Shown here: piece after piece, positions 1 through 11,749 of the stretch
Numbering within the stretch: position 1 is the first letter of the stretch
Layout of the letters: each line of letters begins with the position of its first letter
Assembly (NCBI RefSeq): GCF_000003815.2
Contig: NC_049991.1
Span: forward strand, 14,353,873 to 14,417,872
DNA: 64,000 nucleotides
Direction: 5' to 3'
Source of the DNA: Branchiostoma floridae
Lineage: Eukaryota > Chordata > Leptocardii > Amphioxiformes > Branchiostomatidae
The notes under the pieces: generated by a model
What the model saw: only the letters and a program-made list of their open reading frames with translations
What the model was told of the DNA's origin: nothing
Databases searched by the model: none
Made by a program: the position numbers and the translations under genes

Positions 1-1576
1 AAGGTGTTAAAAACGATACACGTAACGAGAACTCGTCCGTGACGTGTAGCGTTTCCATCGACATGGCTTGTTGACAACACTAAAAGGGCGGCAGGATTTC
101 ATTAAAAGCGCATTTTGATCAGCCATTACGGCATTTCTGGGCACGTTTCATGAAAGGGTAAAAGCTCGCTACCACGTACAGATATAACAGGACGGGTTGT
201 CAGAGCGAATGGGACTTGCTTTAATATCTGTTGGATGCTCGATGGGGCAAAGCGTCGAGCATTCGTTTGTCAAATGCACTTTTTTGGAGAAATACAGCAG
301 GGACTTGGATATAGGTAAATGCTTGTAGATTCGGAATTTACACAGTCATATATATTCAGGGTCTATACGCATCTGAATCGTACGCAGTTTGTCTTCCAGG
401 ATGACCTGTCACATTCGCTTGATGATATTCGTGATATGACGAAATGTTTAAAACACAACCCCACGGTATCCGCCAATACAATCTCTTTGTCTTAAAAAAA
501 AACCCCGCCGTATATCCTATCGGGTACTATCGAATGCAAAAGCCTTCTTCCCAAAATTATCAACCGTGTTCAACTCTGTGAGGTGAGTGATCAGTGCTCA
601 AGAGGCATACAGGTACCTATGTACCGTATGTAGGTCAGATCCGCCTGGATTTGTCCAAACCGCAATTGGCCTCTGGTGAGACGTTAACTCAGACAAGTTT
701 ACTTACTAGTATGTCTGTACCGACACTCTCTACTTCTATAATCCGTCTGCAGGGAATGGCTACACGGGATAAAGCCCTGGTTGGAATGAAATATATGCCT
801 TAGCACTCCCCGTTTACATTTTAACCCACTGCGTTGCTCTCTTCCCTTTTTTTCATATTTCAGGATAGCGATTTTCGTGAAAGAAAGACATGCTATTGTG
901 TAATACTGATAAAAGCGTCAACTTCAATAAGGCATTTTCCCCACTGATTTGACACTTTTGAGTGTCCATTGAGCCACCAAAACTGTATTTGCATGATTAC
1001 ATTGAATATGATCCCTGAGGATTCAAAAGACAACAAACAAAGCCTACAATCAACACTTCTTTATCAATGAAATTCTTTTGAACTATTAATGGGAGTTTTA
1101 ATCTCTTAACGGTCAATCACTAATCAACCAATAGTCGCCGCCTCAGTGGAAAGTATAACACCCACCACAAACCTACAAATGTGCCTTAACGTATACACGG
1201 AATACAAATAACACAAACCTCACGCCATATGGTATGACCACGCTTCTCTGCCGCTATTTCTTTTCACCAGTGTGGTCACTTTTGCACTTGCGATTAATAA
1301 TGCATGGTAGTGTTATCAAATTTTCATGTTGTCCTGTCATTTTAGATATAGCAAGTCCTATGTAGTGTGCGTTATAATCTGTATCAACAACATTCAGCTA
1401 CGGCTGGGATTTGCTATTTTGGTCAATAGTTCACAGGTATGGGGTTACACTGTAATTCAATAAGCATTATCAGTTGAAACAGGTACATTGAAATATGTCG
1501 ATCTTTGCTGTTGGATCGCGGACTTTATACATCACATATTCTACATGTTGTCATAGGTTATTTGTTCAAGTATCGG

Positions 1577-1955
1577 TTTCGATCTAGCACAGATTTAAAA
1601 GCATTATCTCCCACATTTGATGCTCCCAATACATAAATGTCTTAACTTGATTTTTCTCAACATCTGAAGTAATTGGTAATTATTCCAAGGAATATACAGT
1701 ATTGTGATTAAGCAAATTGTCTTCGCAATTGGTGCTGTTCTTGGTGCTGAACGTAATAACATTTCGATCTAGCACAGACTTGAAATAATTATCTCCCACA
1801 TGTAATATGATGTTCAACACATAAATGTCTTAACATTGCAGAATTTTTCCCCAACATGTAAAGTAGTTGTTGATTCCTCCATGGAATATATATTGTATTT
1901 AAAAACAAATAGTCTTCGCAGTTAATGCTGTCCTTGGTGCTGAACGTGATAACAT
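1577..1955. repeat. Diverged tandem duplication, unit about 185 bp
   Basis: Two head-to-tail copies, about 1577-1761 and 1762-1955, both begin with TTTCGATCTAGCACAGA. Both continue through TTATCTCCCACAT, CATAAATGTCTTAAC, GTCTTCGCA and CTTGGTGCTGAACGT in the same order and spacing. Copies differ by small indels and many substitutions, so the duplication is not recent. No coding potential was seen. Confidence 0.8.
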
Positions 1956-2084
1956 TGTTGCACTTTAACATTTTTCAAATTATGTACTTTCATTTATCAT
2001 GTACTAACTGAACATCATATTTATTCCTACTGGGGATTATCATTAACCATTTTATTGCCTTATTCCTTTCCGTGTGTGTTCTGC

Positions 2085-2212
2085 TAGAAGTTACAACATA
2101 CTGTAAATGCATAAACTTTCGCGATGGTTTAATGTTCGCGGTTTTCGCGGTGGCCGCTTCACCGTGAACTTAAATCCACCGCGAACATTATATGTTAGAA
2201 GTTAGAACATAC
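2085..2212. mobile_element. Short palindromic element with 17-base flanking direct repeats
   Basis: A core of about 94 bases (2102-2195) contains the inverted pair AATGTTCGCGG / CCGCGAACATT around GCGGTGGCCGCTTCACCG, so it can fold into a hairpin. It is flanked by TAGAAGTTACAACATAC (2085-2101) and TAGAAGTTAGAACATAC (2196-2212), 16 of 17 identical, which looks like a long target-site duplication. No coding capacity. Class unknown; the long duplication is unlike the 3- and 9-base ones of the other MITEs in this window. Confidence 0.6.
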
Positions 2213-5200
2213 GTAACTAGAGACTCGAGACTGGGTGTACTCGTCCTGAGTAAACAAGCAGGCAAAAGACAAACGCATTGCAAACTGTCATGGCGACATC
2301 CCTTGCCGCATGAGGTCAGTGATTGACATTCGTGGCCACGTGGTTATCGAGGTCACAACATTTGAGTACGAAAAGAGTGCACATAATCCTGATTGTAATT
2401 TCCTAAGACCATGCGGGTAATTGCATATTTTGTGAGGGTGTCGTGATAAGTCGCTTCCTCTGCCCTTGTTGCACACCCACCCATCCTCAAATTTCTTCTA
2501 GACACCAGTACAGCTATATCCTGAATAGCATTTTCACGCTTAGTATAGATTTTATCTTAAGAACTTATCATATCGTATATCAGCTAAGCCAAATAATACG
2601 ATATTTACAAAGCAAGAACAACTGAACATTTTTAGCATTCTGACATGTTTTCTGACATGCCTTGTTTTCTATTGGGATGGAACTCCTCTACACTCATCCC
2701 GTAAAATATATATCCTTTACGGTTGTCAAAACATTCTCAGCAAGTTACTCAAGCAACTGGATATGATTTTGGAAACGGTCAGACGTTTCAGATGACATCC
2801 ACAATCTTTCGTCAGCGACACTGAAGTGATCTGGAGAAACTGGTCTTTTATACCCTAACTATGAATGCAAAAGAGCTCATGCATGTCCAATAGGACACCG
2901 GGTAAGACAAAGTCAAGTTGAAGACAATTTTAAATTCAAATGGAATTTCCAATCAATTCTCCTCAGCATACATTCCCCATTTGGTTCCCCTAGGGAATAT
3001 CCTGCAAAGTCTGAGGATAGTCTAACGGACGTGACCATCACGCGTATATAGAACGATACTCATGACCTCTTTGACCTGTGTTTGTTATAAAGCACATAAA
3101 AGTACGCATCAATAATACATAGGCGTTCTGAAATAACCCAACAAGTTACCTTATCCATCAGCATCGTGTTGGCTCTACTTTTAATTAAACTTATCTATTA
3201 TTCTCTGTAGTGACTATCCATGTCTCTGTCCGTATACTTTTTCTTACGTAAGCATCTACCTGATATGAATCCGAAAACTTTTGGTCCCTCTTTTTCAAAG
3301 AAGCTCTTAATATCGTCCAGGCAGCATTATCAATAGAACAAGATAGAGAAACAGCTAGCACTATTTACGCTTGACAAGTTCAAAATAGCGGTCGTTCGAG
3401 GGCATTATCACCATATCGCATCACCTACAGTCCTTCTTTACACAATGCGGTAAAGTATGGGTTGTGAGGGGCTTTGAATAAACGTTTGGAACCGTAACGT
3501 CTCGCCAAAGCGACCAGGATTTTTCACACTTTTGTCTGCCCATAAATAATTGGTGATCCCGTGGTTTGTATTACTTTTGTGTGGAGTAATTTATACGTTA
3601 GTTTGTTGGAACGTATAGTATGTTCCCGAAATAAATGCTACCCAAGACGCATTTCTGTGGATACGTTCTTTCTTTTTCGGCCTGTACGCACTTAGATTTT
3701 ATTTCATCACATTGATATTACTGGCTTAGCAATTTCTGATGTAGAATCGGATTTTATCATTTCCATAGCCTTTGACGAAGTGACCTGTGAGGGTGGGATT
3801 GGAACTGCATACATCAATTTTTGCCAAGGCGTGAAATTTTATTAAACTTGCCCACACTGAAAATGTTAAACTCAACGCCGACTGGCTACGTGAGAAGCTT
3901 GTACCGACTGCTTTTAGACTTGTAGATGTCTTAATGAATGCCCTTTGCATGCTACATAACTATGAGAAAACAGCATAATTACAATAGCACCCCCCCCCCC
4001 CCCACAGTGGGGATTTTCATGAAAATCCTAATTACATTACCCTGATTGAAACACGACACAGATCCATTGGAGTTAAGGCCGACTTGCGTGCTAACTCTTC
4101 ACACCCCCATAGAGATCAAAGAAGCTCATACGATTACCGATATTCCTAATCTACGTTCACTGTTTGTCTACGTATGCATACCACCTATACTAACATATAC
4201 TATATCCGAATGCCTCACTAACGTTGTAAAAATAACATCAGCTCATTTTAAAAGATCACGACAATGACACTATAAAGCCGAGATTTATCAATGCAACCTG
4301 TTCTTTTATTCAAATTCAAATCACTTTTACCATATCCATCTAATTTCATCTCCGCTTATTGATGCCGCTTCTTGTTTGACTTTCAAGGTCATTCAAGGTC
4401 GAACGGAATCAAATTCCTTAACCCTATGATGCTTCCCTGTCTGCGTGGATACGTGTTATTGTTTTCATTTGTCTGATAACATTCCGCAGGTTCCGAACGG
4501 GTTTTTGACGTCCTAGCTTGTCGGGTGATGCGGGAATGCCGTAAATCAGATGCTATGATTGTAATTATCTGAACGCTCGTGTCATAAAATTGATCGATCG
4601 GTGCGTGTGACTGTGATAGAGGCCTGATAGTTGGCATCACGTACTGAATGGGTGCAGATTCGCAGCTGACGCACATTGACTGTCCAAATCGTTGAAACGA
4701 TTCCAAATTGGAACCTTGAGACGTTAGTTAGACTTTACTGTTAGACTTTCTTAATGCCTACATGCAGTTAGTTTCATTATAATGCGCACCTCTGAGTTCC
4801 TGGTAGCTTCAACGTTACAGTTGACCTAGCCCGACTAAAACCGGCGCATGTTTTGCTATCAAAATGAGATACGACAGTTTTGGTGATAAGATGTTTGACT
4901 TATATTACGAGGTGAATTTTTCCATCCCCCAAAATTGATGTACCCCTTTTGATTACCCAACCGACCACTCGGACCATCAAGCCATTAGTTGTAAACCCCA
5001 AATTGCGGACATGTCTCCCATTCAGGCTAATAGAGTAACGGGGCCTGTGCATGAACGTTCAGTCTTCGCCCTTCGGACAGTCTTGCGCTAGGGTGCAAAT
5101 ACGTGCAGAATTACCCAGTTTAATGCCCTGGTTTATCTTAGCCCAGATAGAGGTGCGCCATCTGACGCTACATTTCTTTATTCAGGCCGAAAGCCGGGCC

Positions 5201-5292
5201 CACATTTGTCGCCGGGCGCGTGACTATTCTCACCTGGCGTAGGATTCTGGGATGGGAGGAGGACAAGGGGGGAAGGAGGCCATGCTTCTCAC

Positions 5293-5442
5293 CTTGTGTA
5301 TGATGCTCTCGTCGTAGTCCAGGTGTACGGACTCTTGTCGCTGTGTCTCGGCGGGCGCGGGGCGTGGGGCGGCTCCGTTCACCGCCGGCTTTGCCTGCTG
5401 GGTCGCCGTGGAAGCCGTCTGCTGCTGCTGCCGGTCCGCCAT
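5293..5442 (-). CDS. First coding exon of an unidentified gene
   Basis: An ATG at 5442 opens 50 codons ending at a good donor (AAG/GTGAGA, intron starting at 5292), phase 0. The peptide is Gln/Ala/Pro-rich and probably disordered (MADRQQQQ start, then PAVNGAAPRPAPAE) and ends HLDYDESIIHK. It has no signal peptide or membrane segment. The sequence is GC-rich compared with its surroundings, as expected of a promoter-proximal exon. The remaining exons must lie at lower coordinates or outside the window; none was identified and I do not recognise the family. The open frame runs past the donor to about 5230, but that tail is judged intronic. Confidence 0.55.
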
Positions 5443-7818
5443 ATTCTCGGTGATATCATCCGTTAGGGGGAATTAGAGGCTGCAGATGGGGGTTGTCAGT
5501 TTACTCAATTTCGCTTCGTCTATTATTTTCACATCACTCAAATTGACCTCGTAGCTGAGTTATATGACCTTAAAGTATATAATCGTTTCGTAATGCATCG
5601 ATGTTTTATCCTGAAATTTATACTGTACAGTTTATTGCAGCTAATGCCTTGTAATGTTTTCCCAAACGCAGATCGATGAAATTCGCGACCTTAAAGAGCT
5701 TGTTTTATATGTGATTTTAGCATATATCTAATTCCATTGAAATACATGGCATACTTTCATAAAATGGTTTACTGAGGATTTTTTCATATCCCAGTTTCCC
5801 CCATGTGAGGCCTCGCCAGAAGGGCGGGAGTAACCTACCAGAGGCACGTGACGCGGTGTCCTGTGAGGACGGGCCGTAATAACGATCCCTAAAACACTGG
5901 GATTCGCCGGAAATGACGACTCATTGAAATCATCGATCACTAAACCCGCTGCATTCTGGGAACGACCCCAGCCATCAACCAGGCCCTGAATAATTGATGA
6001 CGTAGCTGTGAAGGACTCGCGCATCCGGAAATAATGGTGTCAGATTACACATGGCTGAGCGTGGACATCTTGGCTTCTAAGCTGTATTCAAGTAATATCT
6101 AATTCCCAATATTTGCGCTCTAAGTGAGAACAATATCACGTGTTGTAGTACCTATATACAAGTGGTTGCTTTGATGTTACAGTTATTTTGGAGAGCCAGC
6201 AATCATGGTGTTTCCATAACCTAGTTGTTATGCTCCGAAAATTGCCATTCCGAAGGGACGCGCCAACAGTATTATTTCCTATAATTTGTACCACGCTATA
6301 AGAATAAGCCCACACCAAACCAGATCGTAAAAGCAGCCATCAGGTTTATCTTAGCATTACTGATTTAAAAAAAAATGCAATGAATAGAATTAAATCAATA
6401 TGATAAATTTGCAAAATAAACTGGCCTTCTTTAATAAGGTTGAAGATGAGCGTCACTTTATCATGGATTGTTCACGATAAAATGATAAACGCTCAAAGCT
6501 GTTTTCCGCTTGCTCAAAAAAAAAATACGTTCTGTTTGCTAGATGAATTCAGCTACATCCTAGGAGGAGATAACACTTACTGTGTACACATTGGTAAATA
6601 TATCAATAAATGTCTAGACCTTAGAACCAATTGTGTAAATGCTACTCTAGACTCATCATGTTGATATATTGATACTTATTCATAGAGATTCATGTAGATA
6701 GTTAATTGTATACACCTGTTTGTAGTTGTAGTAGACCTTACGAAAGTCGCTGCATTTTTGTTGTGTCAATAAAGATCATTTTTAAAAATCTACTGTGAAA
6801 TTGACAAAAATTCAATGGTGGAAAGATATGGACGATTTTGCTGTTGAACTTGAAGACAGAAGCTCCTTGATAACGGTGAATTTCACGGAGAGGAAACAGT
6901 GCCGTATGCGACAGGACATGGGAATCTCCACCGCGCGACGTTCTGACAAAATGCAGCCAAGTCCTTGGTAGAAACAAATGACTCCTTTGCAATTAATAAC
7001 CAAATATTCTACCCTTCAACGTCAGTGTTTTTCCCTGCAAAATAGAAATTTCGATTCACCCTAATTCAGTACGTGGTAGATGGTACATTCCGTGGTTGTT
7101 TGTACAAAATCCTGTATTTATGATACAGCGTAAGCAGTTTCTTTCAGAGGGCCGAATGCGGTGAATAAACAGGTGAAATATCAGCACAGTCCACACGCTC
7201 TCCATGCTATTTTATTGCTCTCCATAGACGTGACACGAACCCTAACAACTCACTTGGTGCGGGACGACCGCGGAATATAGAGTCCACGGCGCAGTCTATC
7301 GGGCCAAGCGAGTGCTCCACACATCACACAGGGCGTTTAATCACCGCCTGACTACACACTGCGGAGATTCATTGCTCCTTTCGCGGTCCCCTGACCTCAA
7401 TTATACCTTCCAGTGCGAGAGGCCTGTTGCAGAGGCGAGCCAACGATTAGAGAATCACGTTTACCTGTTGGGTTCATCTATCGGTGAATTCCCTTTCTCC
7501 AATTTTTATCCCAACGTTTCATAATTATAATGAAAATGATGATTACGACGATTTCGAATAAAGTAGGGATAAAATTGAGAATATGTCGCCCCACAAGATA
7601 TCTACATCATCATTATGATGCACACGGGATGTAGAGGATACGTAAGTAGTGTTTTTCCCAAATGGTACGATTAAATCCACTAATAGATTCATCTTATTGA
7701 CTACTTTACATTTAATGATCTTCAATTCATTCTACTTAATTTCTCCAGGATGTAAAATACATGCATTCATTTTTGTCCAATGGACACTGTCCATGTATTC
7801 TGTGTGTTAGCATGTCTG
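5443..7818. other. Non-coding stretch between the 5.3-kb exon and the C1q array
   Basis: Should contain the promoter of the minus-strand exon at 5293-5442 (no TATA box seen) and the 3' flank of C1q-1. Only short chance open frames are present. No repeat with clear ends was recognised. Confidence 0.5.
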
Positions 7819-8699
7819 TCAATCTGCGTGGATGAGAAACCCGGAAAACGTGAGGTACCTATACTGATTACTGTTCAAACTGTAACCGCTCCACAACTGC
7901 ACCCAAACCTCGTCCCCAGGCTGAAGCTGCAGGATAGCGCTGTTACAGCTGGAATGGATTTGGGATCTTTCGCCGGTATGCTCGTACAGACCAACCATCG
8001 GCGCACCATTCTTCATCAGACGGACGAAATAGTTGGTGTTGGGTAGATTCTCTGTCATACCAGTAAAGGTGAAGAAGTAGACGCCTCCGACTGCAGCAGC
8101 AAACTTCCCCGTCTCCTGGTTGTAGGCCCCGCCCACGTTGCTAAGGATGACGTCATATGTCACCACCGTATGGGAGGAAGGCTTCTCAAGTTTGGTCGTT
8201 CTGGCCACGGAAAACGCCACGACAAGTGGAGCAGGTGGGCTGGTACCAGGTGCTCCCTTCTCACCTGCTGGTCCCTGTTCACCTTTATCTCCCTTCCCAC
8301 CTGCCGGTCCGACGGGACCCTTCTCACCTGGCGTTCCGCCATGGCCTGAAAATCGTGTCACAGAAAATCAATCTCAGACAGGCAACTTTGCTGTCACAAA
8401 AGTTTAACTAATGCTTGCAAGGAGTTGAGATAGCTTCAATAGAATCTCGAGCATAATCTTCAAACTTAAAGATACATTTCAGCATAAGTTTGTTTGCAAC
8501 TTGTTTACTCCGTACCTCGGGGTCCCATGTCCCTTTTAGGTCCGACAGGCCCGGGCGCGGCCACCACCGTGATGTTCTGGTTGTTGTAGAACTGTTTGGA
8601 GCAGGAGCCCTCTTCTACCTTGTCCTCTACTGCTAGAGTCTGTGTTATCAATGTGCCGAAAAAAATCAAGACGATGGCCAAAACTCTGTTTTTCGCCAT
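7819..8699 (-). CDS. Secreted collagen-like C1q-domain protein, copy C1q-1
   Basis: Two exons: 8516-8699 (ATG, signal peptide, Cys/NIT segment, first Gly-X-Y triplets; donor GAG/GTACGG) and 7819-8345 (acceptor TTTTCAG), phase-1 intron of 170 bases. The product is 236 residues. The signal peptide is MAKNRVLAIVLIFFGTLITQ; GSCSKQF gives a Cys suited to chain linking and NIT a glycosylation sequon. After a collagen stalk of about 14 triplets comes a C1q domain with [22 protein letters not shown] and FSGFLIHAD. The MAKNR Met is preferred over one 18 bases upstream because the paralogues start at the equivalent site. The family forms trimeric secreted pattern-recognition or matrix proteins; a role in innate immunity is inferred. 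Oddities: the third triplet has Arg for Gly (GPKRDMGPR against GPKGDMGPR in the sisters), there is an extra Cys (SSCNSA against SSSNSA), and the stalk is shorter than in its neighbours. Confidence 0.88.
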
Positions 8700-8787
8700 T
8701 TTGCTGCAGCGTGACACTCGAGGCCCACAAGCTATGAATTAGGGAACAGAGTCCACATGTAACAAACATCTACTAAAGGGTGGAAGG

Positions 8788-9204
8788 TAGCCTCTAGCAG
8801 GCTCCACAGGTCGCTGGAAAAATAGCAGAAATTGGCCAAATAAGGCTTAGGTCACATTTCCAAAGCGGGGCCCGGCCGCGATGTTTTAAGAAACAAAAAA
8901 AATCAAATTATACATCTAGAAAAATATACATACTATGCCCTTGAATCTTATTTTGACATTTCTTGTATTTTGATGTCTGTTATATAATTTCGCTTTCAAA
9001 AGCTGCCCGGTCGGGCCCCTTTTTTAAAATGTGACCTAAGCCTAAGACGGAAAACACGCCAGAGGAGGTAGATGGCCGAGGATTACAGTTTGCGACCGTC
9101 AGGCCGGCCAACACACAACTAGGCCTATTAACTCCTACAAGACTTTTATTCCTAATTTGTCCAAAGTCCCCTATTCGGCCAGGCGGGAGTCTTAGTAGAG
9201 ACTA
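8788..9204. mobile_element. Mutator-like MITE, interrupted by a Harbinger-like MITE
   Basis: The left end begins TAGCCTCTAGCAGGCTCC and the right end closes GGGAGTCTTAGTAGAGACTA. It is bounded by 9-base direct repeats GGTGGAAGG (8779-8787) and GGTGAAAGG (9205-9213), one mismatch. Internal GGCCAAATA and GGAAAACACGCCAGAGGAGG match the other copies in the window. A second element (8844-9042) sits inside, so this one inserted first. It lies upstream of C1q-1, within about 100 bases of the start codon, where it could affect the promoter. No coding capacity. Confidence 0.75.
8844..9042. mobile_element. PIF/Harbinger-like MITE, TAA target duplication
   Basis: Terminal inverted repeats GGCTTAGGTCACATTT / AAATGTGACCTAAGCC are exact over 16 bases and are followed inwards by GC-rich GGGGCCCGGCC-type sequence. 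Flanked by TAA on both sides (8841-8843 and 9043-9045), the 3-base TWA duplication known for PIF/Harbinger elements. 199 bp, AT-rich centre, no open frame. A second intact copy is at 63161-63348. Confidence 0.8.
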
Positions 9205-9831
9205 GGTGAAAGGTTGCCAACTCTCGATCAGCCTTTATCTTCGTCTATTGAACTGTGGAACTTATATTGATTATGATAGAGCGAAATTCGCAGGACGCCT
9301 ATACTGTTTACACTTATATACATGGATATCAACGGACACAAAACTGTTGCAAGCAACGGTAGTTAAACCACATATTTCTTTAACATCGTAAACAATTAAT
9401 AAATCTCTTAAGTAGGAAATGACAACTTCGATAAGTACAGTGCAATTTATTGAACCATATTTCAACTACTGCTCTCAGGACCATGCCACACACTTAATGA
9501 TCAATAATATCACAGAGAGAAATAGTTTAAAAAGCTACACTTTACGGAGGACACTATGACTCATATGATGCAAATGTATCATATCTCAAGCCTATAAGGT
9601 TGTAATGCTCGAATCCACGGACCAACAGATGACCCGTGGGGCAGTAGAATAGTCGTGTTAACGTCGACTTACAACTCGTCAATTTGGACTACATAATACT
9701 AGCTAGACACAGCCATAATACCTAAGTCCTGTTACATTTTATAAAATCATTCTACCACCATGCAACGCTGGTCACCTAGGTTCAGAATAGGTTCTACATT
9801 GGCGCACAAAACGGTGACCTCGGTCTTCTGG

Positions 9832-10738
9832 TCAGTACGAGTGGATAAGGAATCCACTAAACGTGAGGAACCTGTTTCCATCACTGTACAAACTGCGACC
9901 CCCAGAGGCCAGTTCCACCCAAACCTCGTCCCCAGGTTGAAGCTGCAGGATGGCGCTGTTACTGCTGGACTGGTAGTGGGGGCTTCCGCCGTTGTTCTCG
10001 TGCAGACCAACCATCTTTGCGCCATTCTTCATTAGACGGACGAAGTAGTTGGTGTTAGGTAGATTCTGTGTCATACCAGTAAAGGTGAAGAAGTAGACGC
10101 CTCCGACTGTAGCCACAAACTTCCCCGTCTCCTGGTTGTAGGCCCCGCCCACGTTGCTAAGGATGACGCCATACGTCAGCACTGTGTTCACCTCAGGATT
10201 TACAAGGCTGGTGGTTCGCACCACGGAAAACGCCACAACAGGTGGGGCAGGAGGGCTGGTGCCCTTCTCACCTGCCGGTCCCTGTTCACCTTTGTCTCCC
10301 TTCTCACCTGCCGGTCCGACCGGACCCAGCTTACCTGGTGCGCCCATCATGCCCTTCTCACCTGGCGTTCCGACATAGCCTGAAAATCGTTACACAGAAA
10401 ATTAATCTCGGATTCGCAACTTTGCTGTCACAAAGGTTTAGTTAATGCTTGCAAGGAGTTGACATAGGTAGCTTCGAGAGAATCTCGAGCATAATCTTCA
10501 ACATCAAAGATACATTTCAGCATAAGTTTCAGTTTGAACGTGTTTACTCCGTACCTCTGGGTCCCATGTCCCCTTTAGGTCCGACAGGCCCGGGCGCGGC
10601 CACCACCGTGATGTTCTGGTTGTTGTTGAACTGTTTAGAGCAGGAACCATCCTCTTCATGTGCCTCTTCGGCGAGAGTCTGGGTCATCAATGTGCCGAAA
10701 AGAACGACGACAGAAACCAGCAGTCTTGCTTGAGCCAT
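9832..10738 (-). CDS. Secreted collagen-like C1q-domain protein, copy C1q-2
   Basis: Exons 10555-10738 and 9832-10379, phase-1 intron of 175 bases, 243 residues. The signal peptide starts MAQARLLVSVVVLFG; GSCSKQFNNNQNIT gives the Cys and the sequon. The stalk is an unbroken run of about 17 Gly-X-Y triplets ([18 protein letters not shown], then [16 protein letters not shown]). The C1q domain contains [13 protein letters not shown]-type core variant [32 protein letters not shown] and FSGFLIHSY at the C-terminus. It is an in-frame, intact paralogue of C1q-3 and C1q-4. The start at 10738 aligns with those copies; an in-frame ATG 30 bases further upstream is possible. About 1 kb of its upstream flank is duplicated elsewhere in the array (see 10739-11749), so the copies probably share regulation. 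Confidence 0.88.
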
Positions 10739-11749
10739 TTTTGTGTGTTTTAACAGCAAAAAAAACAACGTTTCGATATACGCCCTGCTTGTAACGAGAG
10801 TCCCAACTGTCTGGATGGGTTCACAGGTGTTCAGTGATACACGCGCACCTTGGTAACTCGTGTTTGTCGAGGAACATAGCCACTGGTCTTGGTCACTTGA
10901 AAAAAAGGTTTGAAATAAATCAAGAGAGAAATAAAACCCTCAAACCTTCTGTCAATGTCATATTGAGTGATTGGAGCCTTTTGTTACTTTATCAGCATTT
11001 CGGTTATTGGTATTGAAAACGCCTTTTGTCTTGGTATCTTTATGGGCATAAAAGGTGCAGATATGTGCATATTACAATCTCGATGCCATTTTTTCTTCGG
11101 ATTGTCACGTCCTTTTGACGTCACGGTTTCTTAACACAGCAGCGTCTGTTGGAAGGTTGTGCGCGATTGGCCGGCTTATGATGAGAAAACACCAGAAAGT
11201 TTTATGACAGTATGGATGATTGATGGCGCCTATGATATAACAAACGCGAGGTAGTGACCTGCGGATAAACGAAGACACTTCAAGCAAACAACATGCCATC
11301 AAATCACTTTAATTCACTTCCAAAGGCAATAGGTACATCAGGTCTGGATATAAAAAGTGGGGCTTTTCATCTTCCTCTGCTTCCAAAAAGACGTCAAACC
11401 CAACCCGTTTAGAAATAGCCAACACTAGTATTGGACTAATCTCTTTTTACAATAATGTTAATCACTGTCCATTGTCAAATGTATGTCTCCTATAGATGTT
11501 TCTATCATGTACCTGCAATTCGCCTCCAGGCATGAACTTGAAAATAAACCTTAACTATAAAAAGGCAAGCTATACGGTTCTGAAAGAGCGCGTGACAACA
11601 AATATTCATGACGATTACAGATACGGTAACTGTTACACAAAATCATTGTTGTACACAATTGTTGTAATTCGAATATTTCTAATTCTTAAGTAGATTGTTT
11701 ATAATTTAACTCAGTACGACTCATCACTTTTTATACACAAAACTATCAC
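10739..11749 (-). repeat. Upstream flank of C1q-2, duplicated between C1q-3 and C1q-4
   Basis: Blocks of this stretch recur in the same order at about 13068-13990, including CACTGGTCTTGGTCACTTG-like sequence, CAGCAGCGTCTGTTGGAAGG, GATTGGCCGGCTTATGATG and GGCGCCTATGATATAA. The part next to the start codon also recurs upstream of C1q-3 (about 12660-12800). A perfect cAMP-response-type palindrome TGACGTCA occurs at 11116-11123 and again at 13390-13397. This marks the duplication unit as gene plus upstream DNA. Confidence 0.75.

Larger units (their letters stand above)
1..5229. other. Non-coding stretch, no gene supported
   Basis: AT-rich sequence with only short open frames, none with a recognisable domain or a convincing splice context. 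It should hold the introns or downstream exons of the minus-strand gene whose first exon is at 5293-5442, but I could not identify any of them. It contains a tandem duplication (1577-1955), a short palindromic element with flanking direct repeats (2085-2212) and a run of about 17 C at 3989-4005. Confidence 0.6.

Noticed and set aside
4389-4706. 105-codon minus-strand frame, considered as a downstream exon of the 5.3-kb gene
   Set aside because: No acceptor in the right phase and no protein-like composition.
7780-8411. Long plus-strand open frames across the C1q exons (also at 9760-10445, 11759-12359, 13942-14707, 17103-17850, 22702-22968, 23463-23690)
   Set aside because: Antisense shadows of the minus-strand collagen-C1q exons. 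The minus strand carries signal peptides, Gly-X-Y repeats, C1q motifs and splice sites.
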